In this document: piece by piece, positions 43,507 to 52,157 of the stretch
Layout of the letters: each line of letters starts with the position of its first letter
How positions within the stretch are numbered: the stretch's first letter is position 1
Source of the DNA: CAVQZC01 sp963718315
GTDB taxonomy: Bacteria; Actinomycetota; Thermoleophilia; Gaiellales; JAICJC01
Assembly: GCA_963718315.1 (NCBI GenBank)
Contig: CAVQZC010000006.1
Span: forward strand, 248,001-312,000
Direction: 5' to 3'
DNA length: 64,000 nucleotides
Program-made: the position numbers and the translations under genes
Notes under the pieces: generated by a model
Databases searched by the model: none
Told to the model about the DNA's origin: nothing
What the model saw: the letters and a program-made list of their open reading frames with translations, nothing else

Positions 43507-43824
43507 CTAGATGCAGCCGGTGGGCTTGGGAATGCCGCCGATCCGGGCGGCCAGCTTGGCCGGCCCCTTGGGGAACAGCTGGTAGAGCTCCTTGACGGGG
43601 ACGCCCGACTCCTTGCCGAGCGACCGGATTGAGGGGGCGCTGCCGGTTGCGAGGTAGCGGTCTCGCATGAACCGGACGACCAGCCAGTGCCGGTCGCTCA
43701 GCTCGGGGATGCCGTTGTCCTTGGCGATCGCCTCGGCGATCTCCTCGTTCCACTGCTCGGGTTTGGTCAGGAAGCCTTCGGCGTCGATGTCAACCGGTTG
43801 CTGTGCGATCAGTGTGGTGGCCAT
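43507..43824 (-). CDS. tusE: TusE/DsrC family sulfur carrier
   Basis: 105 residues of the DsrC/TusE fold: DAEGFLTKPEQWNEEIAEAI, then HWLVVRFMRDRY and LYQLFPKGPAKLAARIGGIP. The C-terminal Cys is present in KPTGCI one residue before the end (CysB). The upstream CysA position is occupied by Ala, so this is a one-Cys TusE-like carrier and not a two-Cys DsrC of dissimilatory sulfite reduction. It lies 12 bp before the DsrE2-like gene. Confidence 0.9.
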   Translation of the reverse strand: MATTLIAQQPVDIDAEGFLTKPEQWNEEIAEAIAKDNGIPELSDRHWLVVRFMRDRYLATGSAPSIRSLGKESGVPVKELYQLFPKGPAKLAARIGGIPKPTGCI

Positions 43825-43835
43825 GACGACTCCTC

Positions 43836-45098
43836 TCAGCTCGTCGTTGGTATCCGGGTCTTGCCGTGCGTTGGCATCGTCGGTCCGATGCCGGGGATCT
43901 CGCGTCCCGGCAGCAGCGCGTGCCAGTAGACCCACTGGAACGCGAGCTTGCCGAGGTGGTTGAGCCGCGACTCGCGCAGCAGCGGAAGCCCGAACACGGT
44001 CGGGAAGTGGCCGGGGAGCGGCTCGGTGTCGTAGTTGAAGTCGATCAGCAGGGCCTTGTGGAAGCCGGTCTCGATGAAGCAGTTCGCGTGGCCGTCATAG
44101 CCCTCGTCGAGATCCTCACCGGCCAGGTAGCGGATCACGTTGTCGCTCAGCACCTCGGCCTCGAAGTGCGTCACCGAACCGGCCTTCGAGGTGGGCAGGT
44201 CGGTGGCGTCGCCGAGGGCGAAGACGTTCGGCGCGGCCTGCGACTGGAGCGTCTGCCGGTCGGTGGGTACGAAGCCCAGCGCGTCGCCGAGGCCGGGCGA
44301 CCGGTCAAGGAAGTCCGCGCCCCCGTGCAGCGGCACGGTGACCAGCAGGTCGAAGTCCAACTCCCGGCCGTCATAGGAGGTGAGCTTGCCGCCGGCGCCG
44401 TCGACCTCTCCGGCGTTGAACTCGGTGACCAGCTCGATCTCCTTGGCGGCCAGCAGCGACCCCAACCGCTGAGAGGCGACCGGCTTGGTGAACGCATCGT
44501 CCAGCGGCGTCGCGTAGATCAGCTCCGACCGCCCGCGGATTCCGCGCTCGCGGAGGTGCCAGTCAACCAGGAAGACGAACTCCAGCGGGGCGACCGGGCA
44601 CTTGATCGGCATGTCGATGAGGTTGACCACCAGCCTGCCACCGTCGAAGTCGGTGAGCGCGTGGCGGAGCGCCTCGGCGCCTTCCGGCGAGTAGAACGTG
44701 AACATCCGCTGGTTCCAGCCTGGGCCTGTCAGCCCCTCGGTCTCCTCCGGCTGCAGCCGTGACCCCGAGGCGACGATCAGGACGTCGTATCGCAGCACCG
44801 TTCCGTCGCCGAGCCGGACGTGGTTCTGCCCCAGCTCGACTCCGTCGACCTCGCCCTCGTGGAAGACGATCCCGCCCGAGAGCTGGCGGCGCCGCGGCCT
44901 GACGATCTCGTCGATGTCTGCGAGCCCGAACGGGACGAACAGCAGCCCCGGCTGGTAGATGTGGCGGTCGTCGCGGTCGACGACGTGGATCTCGGCCTCG
45001 TTTGAGTCGAGGCGGCGGCGAAGACGATTGGCGACCATCGTCCCACCGGTGCCGCCACCGAGGATCACGATCTGCCGCCGGAAGCGACGGACGCTCAT
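43836..45098 (-). CDS. Sulfide:quinone oxidoreductase-like flavoprotein (SQR 1)
   Basis: 420-residue FAD protein of the SQR family. It has FAD loop IVILGGGTGGTMVANRL, then DRDDRHIYQPGLLFVPFG, IKCPVAPLEFVFLVDW with a Cys in the usual mid-protein position, a second FAD contact NVFALGDATDLPTSK and HANCFIETG near the C-terminus with another Cys. SQRs oxidise sulfide to persulfide or polysulfide and reduce quinone at the membrane. The start overlaps the osmC stop by four bases and TusE follows within 12 bp, which ties it to sulfur relay. Confidence 0.9.
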   Translation of the reverse strand: MSVRRFRRQIVILGGGTGGTMVANRLRRRLDSNEAEIHVVDRDDRHIYQPGLLFVPFGLADIDEIVRPRRRQLSGGIVFHEGEVDGVELGQNHVRLGDGTVLRYDVLIVASGSRLQPEETEGLTGPGWNQRMFTFYSPEGAEALRHALTDFDGGRLVVNLIDMPIKCPVAPLEFVFLVDWHLRERGIRGRSELIYATPLDDAFTKPVASQRLGSLLAAKEIELVTEFNAGEVDGAGGKLTSYDGRELDFDLLVTVPLHGGADFLDRSPGLGDALGFVPTDRQTLQSQAAPNVFALGDATDLPTSKAGSVTHFEAEVLSDNVIRYLAGEDLDEGYDGHANCFIETGFHKALLIDFNYDTEPLPGHFPTVFGLPLLRESRLNHLGKLAFQWVYWHALLPGREIPGIGPTMPTHGKTRIPTTS

Positions 45099-45541
45099 GG
45101 CGCACTCTCGACGGCGGCCGGTCGAGTCGTGGCGGCCGGGTCGCACAGGATCGTCTCGGTGAACACGACGCCGGCCTCGAGCGAACGGCGCACCGGGCAG
45201 GCGCGCGCGACACGCTCCAGACGCTGCAGCTGGGCGGCGTCGAGCATTGTCCCCAGCGTGATGGCGATCTCGCACCGACGCGGGGTCGAGCGGTTGTCGA
45301 AGTCGACGTCGACCGACACCTCGCCCAGATCCCAGCCATGCGTCCGGGCGTACATCACCAGCGAGGTCGAAACGCACGCCGCGATCGCGGCCGGAAGCAG
45401 TTCATGCGGCGCAGGGGCGCTGCCCTCACCACCAAGCCGAAGCGGCTCATCGGTAACCAGACGGTGCTGCCCATCGATCACGACCTCCTGTCGGAGTGTC
45501 CCTCTGATCGCGTGTGCTGTGGCTGTCAAGCTCATGCACAC
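45095..45541 (-). CDS. OsmC-family peroxidase-like protein
   Basis: 148 residues of the OsmC/Ohr fold. PAPHELLPAAIAACVSTSLVMYA holds the first redox Cys and RVARACPVRRSL the second, the two that reduce organic hydroperoxides and probably persulfides. ATG 45535 is an alternative to 45541. The stop overlaps the SQR start, so it is the first gene of the SQR-TusE-DsrE2 transcript. Confidence 0.88.
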   Translation of the reverse strand: MCMSLTATAHAIRGTLRQEVVIDGQHRLVTDEPLRLGGEGSAPAPHELLPAAIAACVSTSLVMYARTHGWDLGEVSVDVDFDNRSTPRRCEIAITLGTMLDAAQLQRLERVARACPVRRSLEAGVVFTETILCDPAATTRPAAVESAP

Positions 45542-45676
45542 AGCATCGCGGGGCAGCGCGCTCCCGGCATCGGGGCCACCCGGGAACGTGGCTACGGGGA
45601 AGTACGTACTCGCGAGTGCTCCGATCGGCGCCCTCTCAGCCGACGGCTGGAGGCCGGTGCTCAGAGGTCGAGTCGG

Positions 45677-45800
45677 TCACCTGACCACAAGCACGGACGA
45701 TCGCGCATGGTGCGCGACCCGTTCGCTCACGCTTCCAAGCGACCGAAACCCGGCGCGCGATGTAGTAGCGCTGGCGCGAGCGCCCCCGGCGGCGATCCCC
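45677..45800 (-). pseudogene. C-terminal remnant of a universal stress protein
   Basis: Reads FRSLGSVSERVAHHARSSVL followed by VVR and a stop, the standard USP C-terminus with its nucleotide-binding G-S-V-S element. The N-terminal half is not found. The rest of the 45.5-45.9 kb gap holds no assignable gene. Confidence 0.6.
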
Positions 45801-45896
45801 TCCGATCGGCTGCGAGCCGCAGAGCCGGGTTGTGGCCGCATCATCGGTGTGCTGCTGGCGGTGAGTGCGCATCCGGAGTTGGTGCGGGCCGCGGGA

Positions 45897-46652
45897 TCAG
45901 AGCAGAGCGGGCGCGTTGGCCGCGAGCAGGAGGGCTGCGACTGTCACGGCGAGGGCGGCGAACAGGTTGGTGAGTCGGCGGGATGTCGCGTTCTTGGAGA
46001 GTCGGGTGCCGAGCAGTGCGCCCACCATCGCGGTGGCGGTGAAGGCGGCGGTCGCTGCCCAGGGGATGTGGACGGCGGTCACGTGGACGGCGAGCGCCGC
46101 GATGCTGGCCACGGTGATCACGATCAGTGAGGTGCCAACCGCGTCGGTGATCGGGACGCCGAGCACGAGGACGAGGGCGGGGACGATGAGGAAGCCGCCG
46201 CCGACGCCGAAGAACCCGGTCAGCGCTCCAGTGCCGAGGCCGACGAGAATCGTGCGAGGCACCGTGCGATCGTGGCTCGCGCCGTCGCCGCTGGGCGTTG
46301 TGCGGCGCATCGTCCAGGCCGCGACCAGCAGCAGGACCGCGAATCCTGTCAGGAGGAGGCGGCCCGAGACGGCGTTGTTTGCAACGGCGCCTGCGATCGC
46401 GCCGGGTATCGCGAAGCCGGCGAAGAGGGTCGCCGTGCGTACGTCGACGCGGCCGCCGCGGGCGTGGCTGATCCCGCCGACCACAGCGGCGGAGCCGACG
46501 ATGACGAGTGAGGCTGCGGTTGCCTGGTGGGGTGTGAATCCGAGTGCGTAGACGAGCAGCGGCACGGCCAGGATCGAGCCGCCGCCGCCCACGCCGCCCA
46601 GAGCCAGGCCGATCGTGAGGCCAAGCGGCAATGCCAGCAGGACATCGGTCAC
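45897..46652 (-). CDS. TauE/SafE family sulfite/sulfur-compound permease
   Basis: 251 residues, seven or eight TM helices. GLTIGLALGGVGGGGSILAV and GALTGFFGVGGGFLIVPAL are the paired TauE/SafE motifs, one in each half. The family exports or imports small sulfur anions such as sulfite, thiosulfate or sulfoacetate. Next to SQR, OsmC and an ArsR regulator, export of sulfite or uptake of thiosulfate is likely; direction cannot be read from sequence. Confidence 0.9.
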   Translation of the reverse strand: MTDVLLALPLGLTIGLALGGVGGGGSILAVPLLVYALGFTPHQATAASLVIVGSAAVVGGISHARGGRVDVRTATLFAGFAIPGAIAGAVANNAVSGRLLLTGFAVLLLVAAWTMRRTTPSGDGASHDRTVPRTILVGLGTGALTGFFGVGGGFLIVPALVLVLGVPITDAVGTSLIVITVASIAALAVHVTAVHIPWAATAAFTATAMVGALLGTRLSKNATSRRLTNLFAALAVTVAALLLAANAPALL

Positions 46653-46729
46653 CAGTTAGCGACCGCTACCGCACCGTCACGAGAGCGTGGCGAGTCCGCA
46701 GCGGCGTGTGCGATGCGGCGGTGCCTGCG

Positions 46730-46960
46730 TCAGGCACCAAGAGGGTGGTGGCCTCCGCGGTGCGTGTCGATTCCGAGCAGGCTGTAGAGCGGGCAGATCC
46801 CCACGACCGCGGTCGCGAGCATGATCACGCCAACGGCTGCCAGGAGGATGCCGGGGACGGTGGTTGCGCCGATGAGGACGGCGGCGATGGCAGCGCCGGG
46901 GGCGATGATCAGGCCTCGTGCCCACCGGTCGATGCTTCCCATGTTGTGCGTCAGCTTCAT
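46730..46960 (-). CDS. DUF2892 (YgaP-like) membrane protein
   Basis: 76 residues. The family start NMGSIDRWARGLI, two TM helices and the signature GICPLYSLLGI are all present. DUF2892 domains are often attached to or beside rhodaneses and occur in sulfide-responsive BigR operons, together with TauE/SafE. It lies between the permease and the MMPL exporter. ATG at 46960 gives the standard N-terminus. Confidence 0.92.
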   Translation of the reverse strand: MKLTHNMGSIDRWARGLIIAPGAAIAAVLIGATTVPGILLAAVGVIMLATAVVGICPLYSLLGIDTHRGGHHPLGA

Positions 46961-47007
46961 GATGTCGAGCCTCGCTTTCTGGTTCTCGGGTTGGTGGTTC
47001 ATAGATC

Positions 47008-49119
47008 TCAGGAGTGGCCGAACCTGATGTCGGGCAGGATCCGGTCGGCCCAGTGGGGGAGCCACCATGCCCAGGGGCCGAGGAGTCGGAGCGCGACGGG
47101 GATCAGGATGAGCCGGACGAGCAGCGCGTCGAGGAGGACGGCGACGCCGAGGATGACTCCCATCTCCTTGGGTGGCAGCGGGCCGGAGAGGGCGAACGTG
47201 AAGAAGACGGCGACCATCACTGCGGCGGCGGCGAGGATGACGCGGCCGGAGTGGGCGACACCGCCGACCATGGCTTCGTGGGGGTCGCCGGTGCGGTCGT
47301 GGTGTTCCTTGGCCGACGCCAGCAGGAAGACGGTGTAGTCCATGGCGATGGCGAAGATCATGGCGAAGAAGAACACCGGCCCCCAGGCGTCGAGGAAGCC
47401 TTGCGATTGGAAGCCGAGCAGCGATGCGCCGTCGCCGTTTTGGAAGATCAGGCGGGCGACGCCGAAAGCGGCCGCGGTGGCCAGCAGGTTGGTGAGCACG
47501 CCGACGAGTGCGATCACCGGTGCCTGCAGCGCGACCAGCAGCAGCAGGAAGCCGAGCGCGAGCACGACACCGATCACCTTGGGTGTCGCGCGTGCGAGTG
47601 CCGCTTCGAGGTCATGGTTCTCGGCGGCTGCGCCGCCGATCAGCGCGCCGGTGGGAAGCTCGCCGCGGAGGCGGTCGATGGTCGACCCGACGCTGGGGCT
47701 GGAGGGATCGGCTTTTGGAACCGCCTGTATGAGTGCGAGTGTGCCGGTCGCGTTGAGCTGTGCGGGCATGACGGCTGCGACGCCGTGGTCGGCGGTGAGG
47801 ATGCGAACCGCGGCGGATTGCTGGGCGGCGGGGACGACGACTTGCAGAGCGCCCGGCGCGCCGGGGCCGAATGCTGCAGCAACCTGGGTGTAGCCGACGC
47901 GGGAGGTGTCGCTGGTTGGCACGACTTTGATCGACGGCATGCCGGTGCGGAGGCCGACGATGGGGGCAGCCAGCAGCAGCAGGACGACCATGGCTCCGCC
48001 GCCGAACGCCAGCGGGTGGCGCCAGAGCCGCTCGGCCCAGGCCGCGAAGCGGGGGGAGCGGTGCTCGCCGGAGTGCACCCAGCGGAGCGACAGCCGATCG
48101 ACGCGCGGCCCGAGCCATGCCAGCACGGCCGGCAACAGGGTCAGCGCAGCCCCCAGCACGAAGATCACCGAGACCATGATCCCAAGCGCCATCGAGCGGA
48201 AGGCGGGGCTGGGGACGAGCATCACCGCTGAGAGCGAGATCAGCACGGTCACGCCGGAGAACAGCACGGCCTTGCCGGCGGTGTCCATCGTCACCGCCGT
48301 TGCCTCCACGGGTGACAGGTTTGAGCCGAACAGCGCTGCCCGGTAGCGGGCGACGATGAACAGCGCATAATCGATGCCCAGCGCCAGGGCGAACATGAGC
48401 GCGAAGTTCATCGCCCAGATCGAGATGTCGGCGACCTGGCTGCCCAGGAAGAGGACGCCGGCGCTGGCGACCAGGCCGGTGATGGTCAGCATCAGCGGCA
48501 GGCCCGCGGCGACCAGGGAGCCGAACGCGATCACCAGGATCAGCAGGGTGACCGGCCAGCTGAACAGCTCCGAGCGCATCATGGCGGTGCGGTTGGCGGT
48601 GTTGAAGTCAGACCACATGGCCGAAGCGCCGGTCGCGTTGACCGTGACAGCGCCGGAACCCGCCGCCTGCAGCTCGGCCTTCAGGTGGTCGGCGGCACTG
48701 ACCATCTGGGTCGGGTTGCGGGCGGCTCCGCCGATGACGAGCGCGGTGTGGCCGTCTCTGGACAGGGAGACCCCGGGCCGGGGAGGGGTCACGGACGAGA
48801 TCGCCGGGTCATTGCGGAGGATTGCCTCGACGCGGCTGATGGTGGCGGCGAACGCGGGGTCGGAGAAGGACTGCGTCGGGGAGTGGACGACGACCATCAG
48901 CGCCGATGAGCTCTGTCCCGCGAACTGGTTCTGGATGATGCCGCGTGCCTCGACCGACTGCGAGCCGTTGGCTTGCCAGCCGGCTCCCGACAGGGCCGTC
49001 TCCACTCGCGGCGCGAAGAAACCGAACACGACCGCGATCGTCACCCAGACCAGCACTACCAGGCGCACGTGGGTGGCGGTGAACCGCCCCAGCCGGCCGA
49101 CCGGCCCCACCGGGCTCAC
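47008..49119 (-). CDS. MMPL/RND family membrane transporter
   Basis: 703 residues with about 12 TM helices in two halves, each with a large outer loop. ALGIDYALFIVARYR and FAIAMDYTVFLLASAKEH are the paired Asp-Tyr proton-relay motifs in TM4 and TM10 as in MmpL proteins. Substrate unknown; MmpL proteins export lipids, siderophores or toxic compounds. GTG at 49119 overlaps the arsR stop (GTGA), so it is under direct control of the ArsR protein. Placing an RND exporter in a sulfide operon is unusual. Confidence 0.92.
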   Translation of the reverse strand: MSPVGPVGRLGRFTATHVRLVVLVWVTIAVVFGFFAPRVETALSGAGWQANGSQSVEARGIIQNQFAGQSSSALMVVVHSPTQSFSDPAFAATISRVEAILRNDPAISSVTPPRPGVSLSRDGHTALVIGGAARNPTQMVSAADHLKAELQAAGSGAVTVNATGASAMWSDFNTANRTAMMRSELFSWPVTLLILVIAFGSLVAAGLPLMLTITGLVASAGVLFLGSQVADISIWAMNFALMFALALGIDYALFIVARYRAALFGSNLSPVEATAVTMDTAGKAVLFSGVTVLISLSAVMLVPSPAFRSMALGIMVSVIFVLGAALTLLPAVLAWLGPRVDRLSLRWVHSGEHRSPRFAAWAERLWRHPLAFGGGAMVVLLLLAAPIVGLRTGMPSIKVVPTSDTSRVGYTQVAAAFGPGAPGALQVVVPAAQQSAAVRILTADHGVAAVMPAQLNATGTLALIQAVPKADPSSPSVGSTIDRLRGELPTGALIGGAAAENHDLEAALARATPKVIGVVLALGFLLLLVALQAPVIALVGVLTNLLATAAAFGVARLIFQNGDGASLLGFQSQGFLDAWGPVFFFAMIFAIAMDYTVFLLASAKEHHDRTGDPHEAMVGGVAHSGRVILAAAAVMVAVFFTFALSGPLPPKEMGVILGVAVLLDALLVRLILIPVALRLLGPWAWWLPHWADRILPDIRFGHS

Positions 49120-49472
49120 CGACCGCTCCCCGACAGCGCGCCGCCCGCGAACAGCTGCGCCAGCTCGGCGACCGACTGCTCGAGCGAGCCGCAGACCGTC
49201 TCGCACAGAGCGAAGACGGTGTCGTCGGCGATCGCGTAGAGGACGCGGGTGCCGTCCTTGCGGCGGGAAACGATGCCGGCCGCGTGCAGCACGCCCAGGT
49301 GACGGGAGACGTTCTGCTGCGTCGCGCCCAGCGCATTCGTCAGCTCACCGACGGACGCTTCGCCCCCGCGGAGCCGGTCGAGCAGCTTGATCCGCATCGG
49401 GTCGCCGATCACGCGGAAGCGTTCGGCGATCAGCTCGGCGACGGGGTCTGGCAGTGGGTGTGGGACGGGCAT
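49116..49472 (-). CDS. ArsR-family regulator with a C-terminal Cys pair
   Basis: 118-residue winged-helix repressor. FRVIGDPMRIKLLDRL and GELTNALGATQQNVSRHLGVLHAAGIVSRR form the HTH, followed by the wing GTRVLYAI. Two Cys lie in FALCETVCGSL on the last helix, spaced CxxxC. There is no CVC metal site on the recognition helix. Similar Cys pairs sense metals (CmtR-like) or persulfide (BigR/SqrR-like, which have a different spacing); the operon favours a sulfur signal. It diverges from DUF302 over 70 bp. Confidence 0.9.
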   Translation of the reverse strand: MPVPHPLPDPVAELIAERFRVIGDPMRIKLLDRLRGGEASVGELTNALGATQQNVSRHLGVLHAAGIVSRRKDGTRVLYAIADDTVFALCETVCGSLEQSVAELAQLFAGGALSGSGR

Positions 49473-49502
49473 CTGGCGAACTCCTTGATCTCGGTCTGTG
49501 AG

Positions 49503-49530
49503 TATACTACTCTACAACTGAATCCTTGTA
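49503..49530. promoter_or_regulatory. Promoter/operator between arsR and the DUF302-SQR2 operon
   Basis: AGTATACT at 49501-49508 is palindromic and gives a TATACT -10 box on either strand. Next to it TACAA-N8-TTGTA (49513-49530) is an inverted repeat of the size ArsR proteins bind. The plus-strand ribosome site AAAGGAG follows at once. Confidence 0.55.
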
Positions 49531-49542
49531 AAGGAGTGAAGC

Positions 49543-49956
49543 ATGATCACCACGACGCCCTACGCGATCACCACCACCGTCGATCTGGACTTCGACTCCG
49601 CAGTCAGCCGCGTTCGCGAGGAGTTGGCCACGGAGGGATTCGGCATCCTCACCGAGATCGACGTCCAGGCAACCATGGAACAGAAGCTCGGCGTCCATGG
49701 ACAGCCCTACATGATCCTCGGAGCCTGCAACCCGCAGCTCGCCCACCGCGGCCTCGGCATCGAACCTGACCTCGGAGTCCTGCTGCCCTGCAACGTCGTG
49801 GTGCGCGCCGATGCGGACGCTGTCCACGTGTCCGCGATGGAGCCCGACGCCGCGATGCGCCTCGCCGGCAATCCTGATCTCGCGCCACTGGCCGAGGAGG
49901 CGCGCGAGCGACTCGAACGAGCGCTTCACCGGCTCGCCACGAAGGAGACCCAATGA
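49543..49956 (+). CDS. DUF302 domain protein
   Basis: 137 residues: YAITTTVDLDFDSAVSRVREEL, FGILTEIDVQATMEQKLG and YMILGACNPQLAHRGLGIEPDLGVLLPCNVVV are typical of DUF302, a small fold common in sulfur-oxidising and sulfide-exposed bacteria. It keeps the conserved Cys in ILGACNP and a second in LLPCN. AAAGGAG before the ATG is strong. The stop overlaps the SQR2 start (ATGA). Confidence 0.92.
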   Translation: MITTTPYAITTTVDLDFDSAVSRVREELATEGFGILTEIDVQATMEQKLGVHGQPYMILGACNPQLAHRGLGIEPDLGVLLPCNVVVRADADAVHVSAMEPDAAMRLAGNPDLAPLAEEARERLERALHRLATKETQ

Positions 49957-51209
49957 ACACCACCGCAACAACGACCGGCGACCACACTGCAGGTTCCCAG
50001 CCGGGATCGTCCCGCCCCCGAGTGGTCGTCGTCGGCTCGAGCTTCGGCGGCCTGACAGCGGCGCTGGAGGTCAAGCATCTGCTGAAAGACCGGGTAGACG
50101 TGACGGTGATCGACCAGCGTGACTACTTCACGTTCGTGCCGTCCTTGATCTGGGTGCCGTTCGGCAAGCGAGACGCAGACGACGTGACCTTCCCCCTGGA
50201 GCCCGTCTATCGGAAGCAGGGGATCCGATTTGTGCACGCTCGCGTCACGCGATTCGACCTCGACCACCGAACGGTGGAGACAACCAGCGAGACGATCACC
50301 TACGACCGGCTCGTCGTTGCCACCGGCCCACGGCTGGCGTTCGAGCGAGTGCCCGGACTCGGGCCAGATGGAGGTCACACGCAATCGGTGTGCACACTCG
50401 ATCACGCCCTCCAGACACGCGGCGCGTGGCAGGAGTACCTGAAGAACCCCGGCCCGATCGTGATCGGAACTGCACAGGGCGGGTCGTGCTTCGGCGCGTC
50501 CTACGAGTTCCTGCTCAACACACGCCACCAGCTCGCAAAGGCAGGACTCTCCGACCAGCCAGTCACGTTCATCACCTCCGAGCCGTTCCTGGGCCACTTC
50601 GGCCTGGGCGGTGTCGGTGACTCCGAACGACGGGTGGAGCGGTTGTTCGACAGGCTCGCGATCCGCGGTATCGCCAACTCGTCCATCGACGGGGTCGACG
50701 ATGGAGAGATCCGCCTCGCAAGCGGTGAGGTGCTGCCGTTCGCCTTCTCGATGGTCGTACCGCCGTTCACCGGCGTCGATGCGGTGGCGCAGACCCCCGG
50801 CCTTGCCAACCCGGCCGGCTTCATCCCGGTCACCGACGAGTACCGACATCCCGATCACCCCGAGGTGTTCGCCGCCGGCGTCGACATCGCCATCGCACCG
50901 CCCCAGCAGACGCTGATCCCCACGGGTGTCCCCAAGACCGGCCACATGAGCGAACACATGGCCAAGATCGCCGCAGCCAACATCGCCGCCGACTACGGCG
51001 TCGGCGACCACCGTCAGATCCCGATCGACCAGCTCGGCGCGATCTGCATCCTGGACGCCGGAAACACCGGCCTTGCCATCAAGACCGACCGCGTGCTCGG
51101 CGGAGGCAAGCACACCCACGTCATGGCAGGCCCGCAAGCACACTGGGCAAAGCTGGCATTCGAGCGGGTCTTCCTCGCAGCGCGCAAGCGCGGATCGTTG
51201 GTGGTCTGA
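49953..51209 (+). CDS. Sulfide:quinone oxidoreductase-like flavoprotein (SQR 2)
   Basis: 418 residues of the SQR/FCSD family. VVVVGSSFGGLTAALEV is the FAD loop and RDYFTFVPSLIWVPFGKRD the family block after it. Cys occur in SVCTLDHA, GGSCFGASYEF and AICILDAG, so the set expected for sulfide oxidation is plausible. PEVFAAGVDIAI and a GVPKTGHMSE segment bind the flavin tail. It differs from SQR 1 throughout and so is a second type, not a copy. It overlaps the DUF302 gene and the next gene. Confidence 0.9.
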   Translation: MNTTATTTGDHTAGSQPGSSRPRVVVVGSSFGGLTAALEVKHLLKDRVDVTVIDQRDYFTFVPSLIWVPFGKRDADDVTFPLEPVYRKQGIRFVHARVTRFDLDHRTVETTSETITYDRLVVATGPRLAFERVPGLGPDGGHTQSVCTLDHALQTRGAWQEYLKNPGPIVIGTAQGGSCFGASYEFLLNTRHQLAKAGLSDQPVTFITSEPFLGHFGLGGVGDSERRVERLFDRLAIRGIANSSIDGVDDGEIRLASGEVLPFAFSMVVPPFTGVDAVAQTPGLANPAGFIPVTDEYRHPDHPEVFAAGVDIAIAPPQQTLIPTGVPKTGHMSEHMAKIAAANIAADYGVGDHRQIPIDQLGAICILDAGNTGLAIKTDRVLGGGKHTHVMAGPQAHWAKLAFERVFLAARKRGSLVV

Positions 51210-51532
51210 TGGCTGCCCCCTTCTATACCACAGGATCCTGGCTCCCCTTCCCCGGACATGAGGACGCCTTCATCGACGCCTGGCAGGAGTTCGCCAACTG
51301 GTCATGCCAGATACCCGGAGCACAAGTCGCCGTGCTCGCCCGCGACCTCCGCGACCCCGCCCGTTTCGTCAGCATGATCAGCTGGGACAGCATCGAAGCC
51401 GTACGAGCATGGAAGACCTCCCCGGACTTCAAACCCCAGATGGCCAAAGTCCAGCAACACATCGACAAGTTCGCCCCCACCGAACTCGAGGTCGTCGCCA
51501 GCGCCGTGCACGAGTACGCTGCCCACCGGTAA
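51209..51532 (+). CDS. Antibiotic-biosynthesis-monooxygenase-fold (ABM) protein
   Basis: 107 residues of the dimeric alpha-beta barrel type. PFYTTGSWLPFPGHEDAFIDAW opens the fold and FVSMISWDSIEAVRAWKTSP is the typical middle strand and helix. Such proteins are small oxygenases or haem/quinone binders; no catalytic residue can be picked. It overlaps SQR 2 by one base and ends in a TAATG overlap with the glutaredoxin gene, so it belongs to the ArsR-controlled sulfide set. Confidence 0.82.
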   Translation: MAAPFYTTGSWLPFPGHEDAFIDAWQEFANWSCQIPGAQVAVLARDLRDPARFVSMISWDSIEAVRAWKTSPDFKPQMAKVQQHIDKFAPTELEVVASAVHEYAAHR

Positions 51533-51927
51533 TGACCATGCCCAACCACATCGTCGTCTACGGCTCAGCCTGCCCGGCCTGTACCCAGGCCAAAGCCGTG
51601 CTCGACCACCACCACATCCCCTACGAATCCAGACCAATCTCCGACCTGCCACGCCGGCATGGCCCGGTGCGATCCATGCCCCAGATCACCGTCGACGACG
51701 AACTGCTGGGAGGGATCAACCAACTGCTGAAGCTCGCTCGCATGGGCGGCCTCGAACACCTGGCAGCCGGTGACGGGGAGTTGTGGGTTCGCGTCCGCCG
51801 CCGCCTGGGCCGCGGATACACCGTCGACCTGCTCGACCACCTGGGGCGCGTCCAGTCACGGCGGCACGCCTCTAATCGGGCAGAGGCACAGCAGATCCGC
51901 GAGGGCTTGTTGCACTCGCCGACGTAG
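51532..51927 (+). CDS. Glutaredoxin-like protein with C-terminal extension
   Basis: 131 residues. A glutaredoxin core (about 1-75) has the active site CPAC in VVYGSACPACTQAK and the cis-Pro loop SMPQITVDDELLGG. A basic extension of about 50 residues follows (RVRRRLGRGYTVDLLDHLGR), not part of usual glutaredoxins. It probably reduces protein or low-molecular-weight persulfides and disulfides formed during sulfide oxidation. Two start codons (51532, 51538) are possible. Confidence 0.88.
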   Translation: MTMPNHIVVYGSACPACTQAKAVLDHHHIPYESRPISDLPRRHGPVRSMPQITVDDELLGGINQLLKLARMGGLEHLAAGDGELWVRVRRRLGRGYTVDLLDHLGRVQSRRHASNRAEAQQIREGLLHSPT

Positions 51928-51952
51928 TCCGGCGAACGGCGCGAACGAATGG

Positions 51953-52156
51953 CTAGTTCGAGTCATGCCCGAGGTGACGCGCCGCCAGAGCCGCAGCACC
52001 CAGCACCAGAAGGCCCAGCACGGTGCTGCAGAACGTCATGAACGTGATGTAAGCCTGCTGCGGCGTCGCGGCCGTTCCCCTCTTCGAAGAGACAGCCCTG
52101 GGTGTCGCGATGCCGAGCAGTAATCGCCTGGTGAGGAGAAGTGTTGTCGGCCACGG
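51953..52156 (-). CDS. Small single-pass membrane protein, start uncertain
   Basis: The C-terminal part AYITFMTFCSTVLGLLVLG with a basic end ARHLGHDSN is a convincing TM helix. N-terminally the frame is doubtful: a GTG just after the antiporter stop reads ADNTSPHQAITARHRD in a neighbouring frame, so one indel may separate the two parts. It lies downstream of the antiporter on the same strand. Confidence 0.4.
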   Translation of the reverse strand, partial: PWPTTLLLTRRLLLGIATPRAVSSKRGTAATPQQAYITFMTFCSTVLGLLVLGAAALAARHLGHDSN

Positions 52157-52157
52157 G

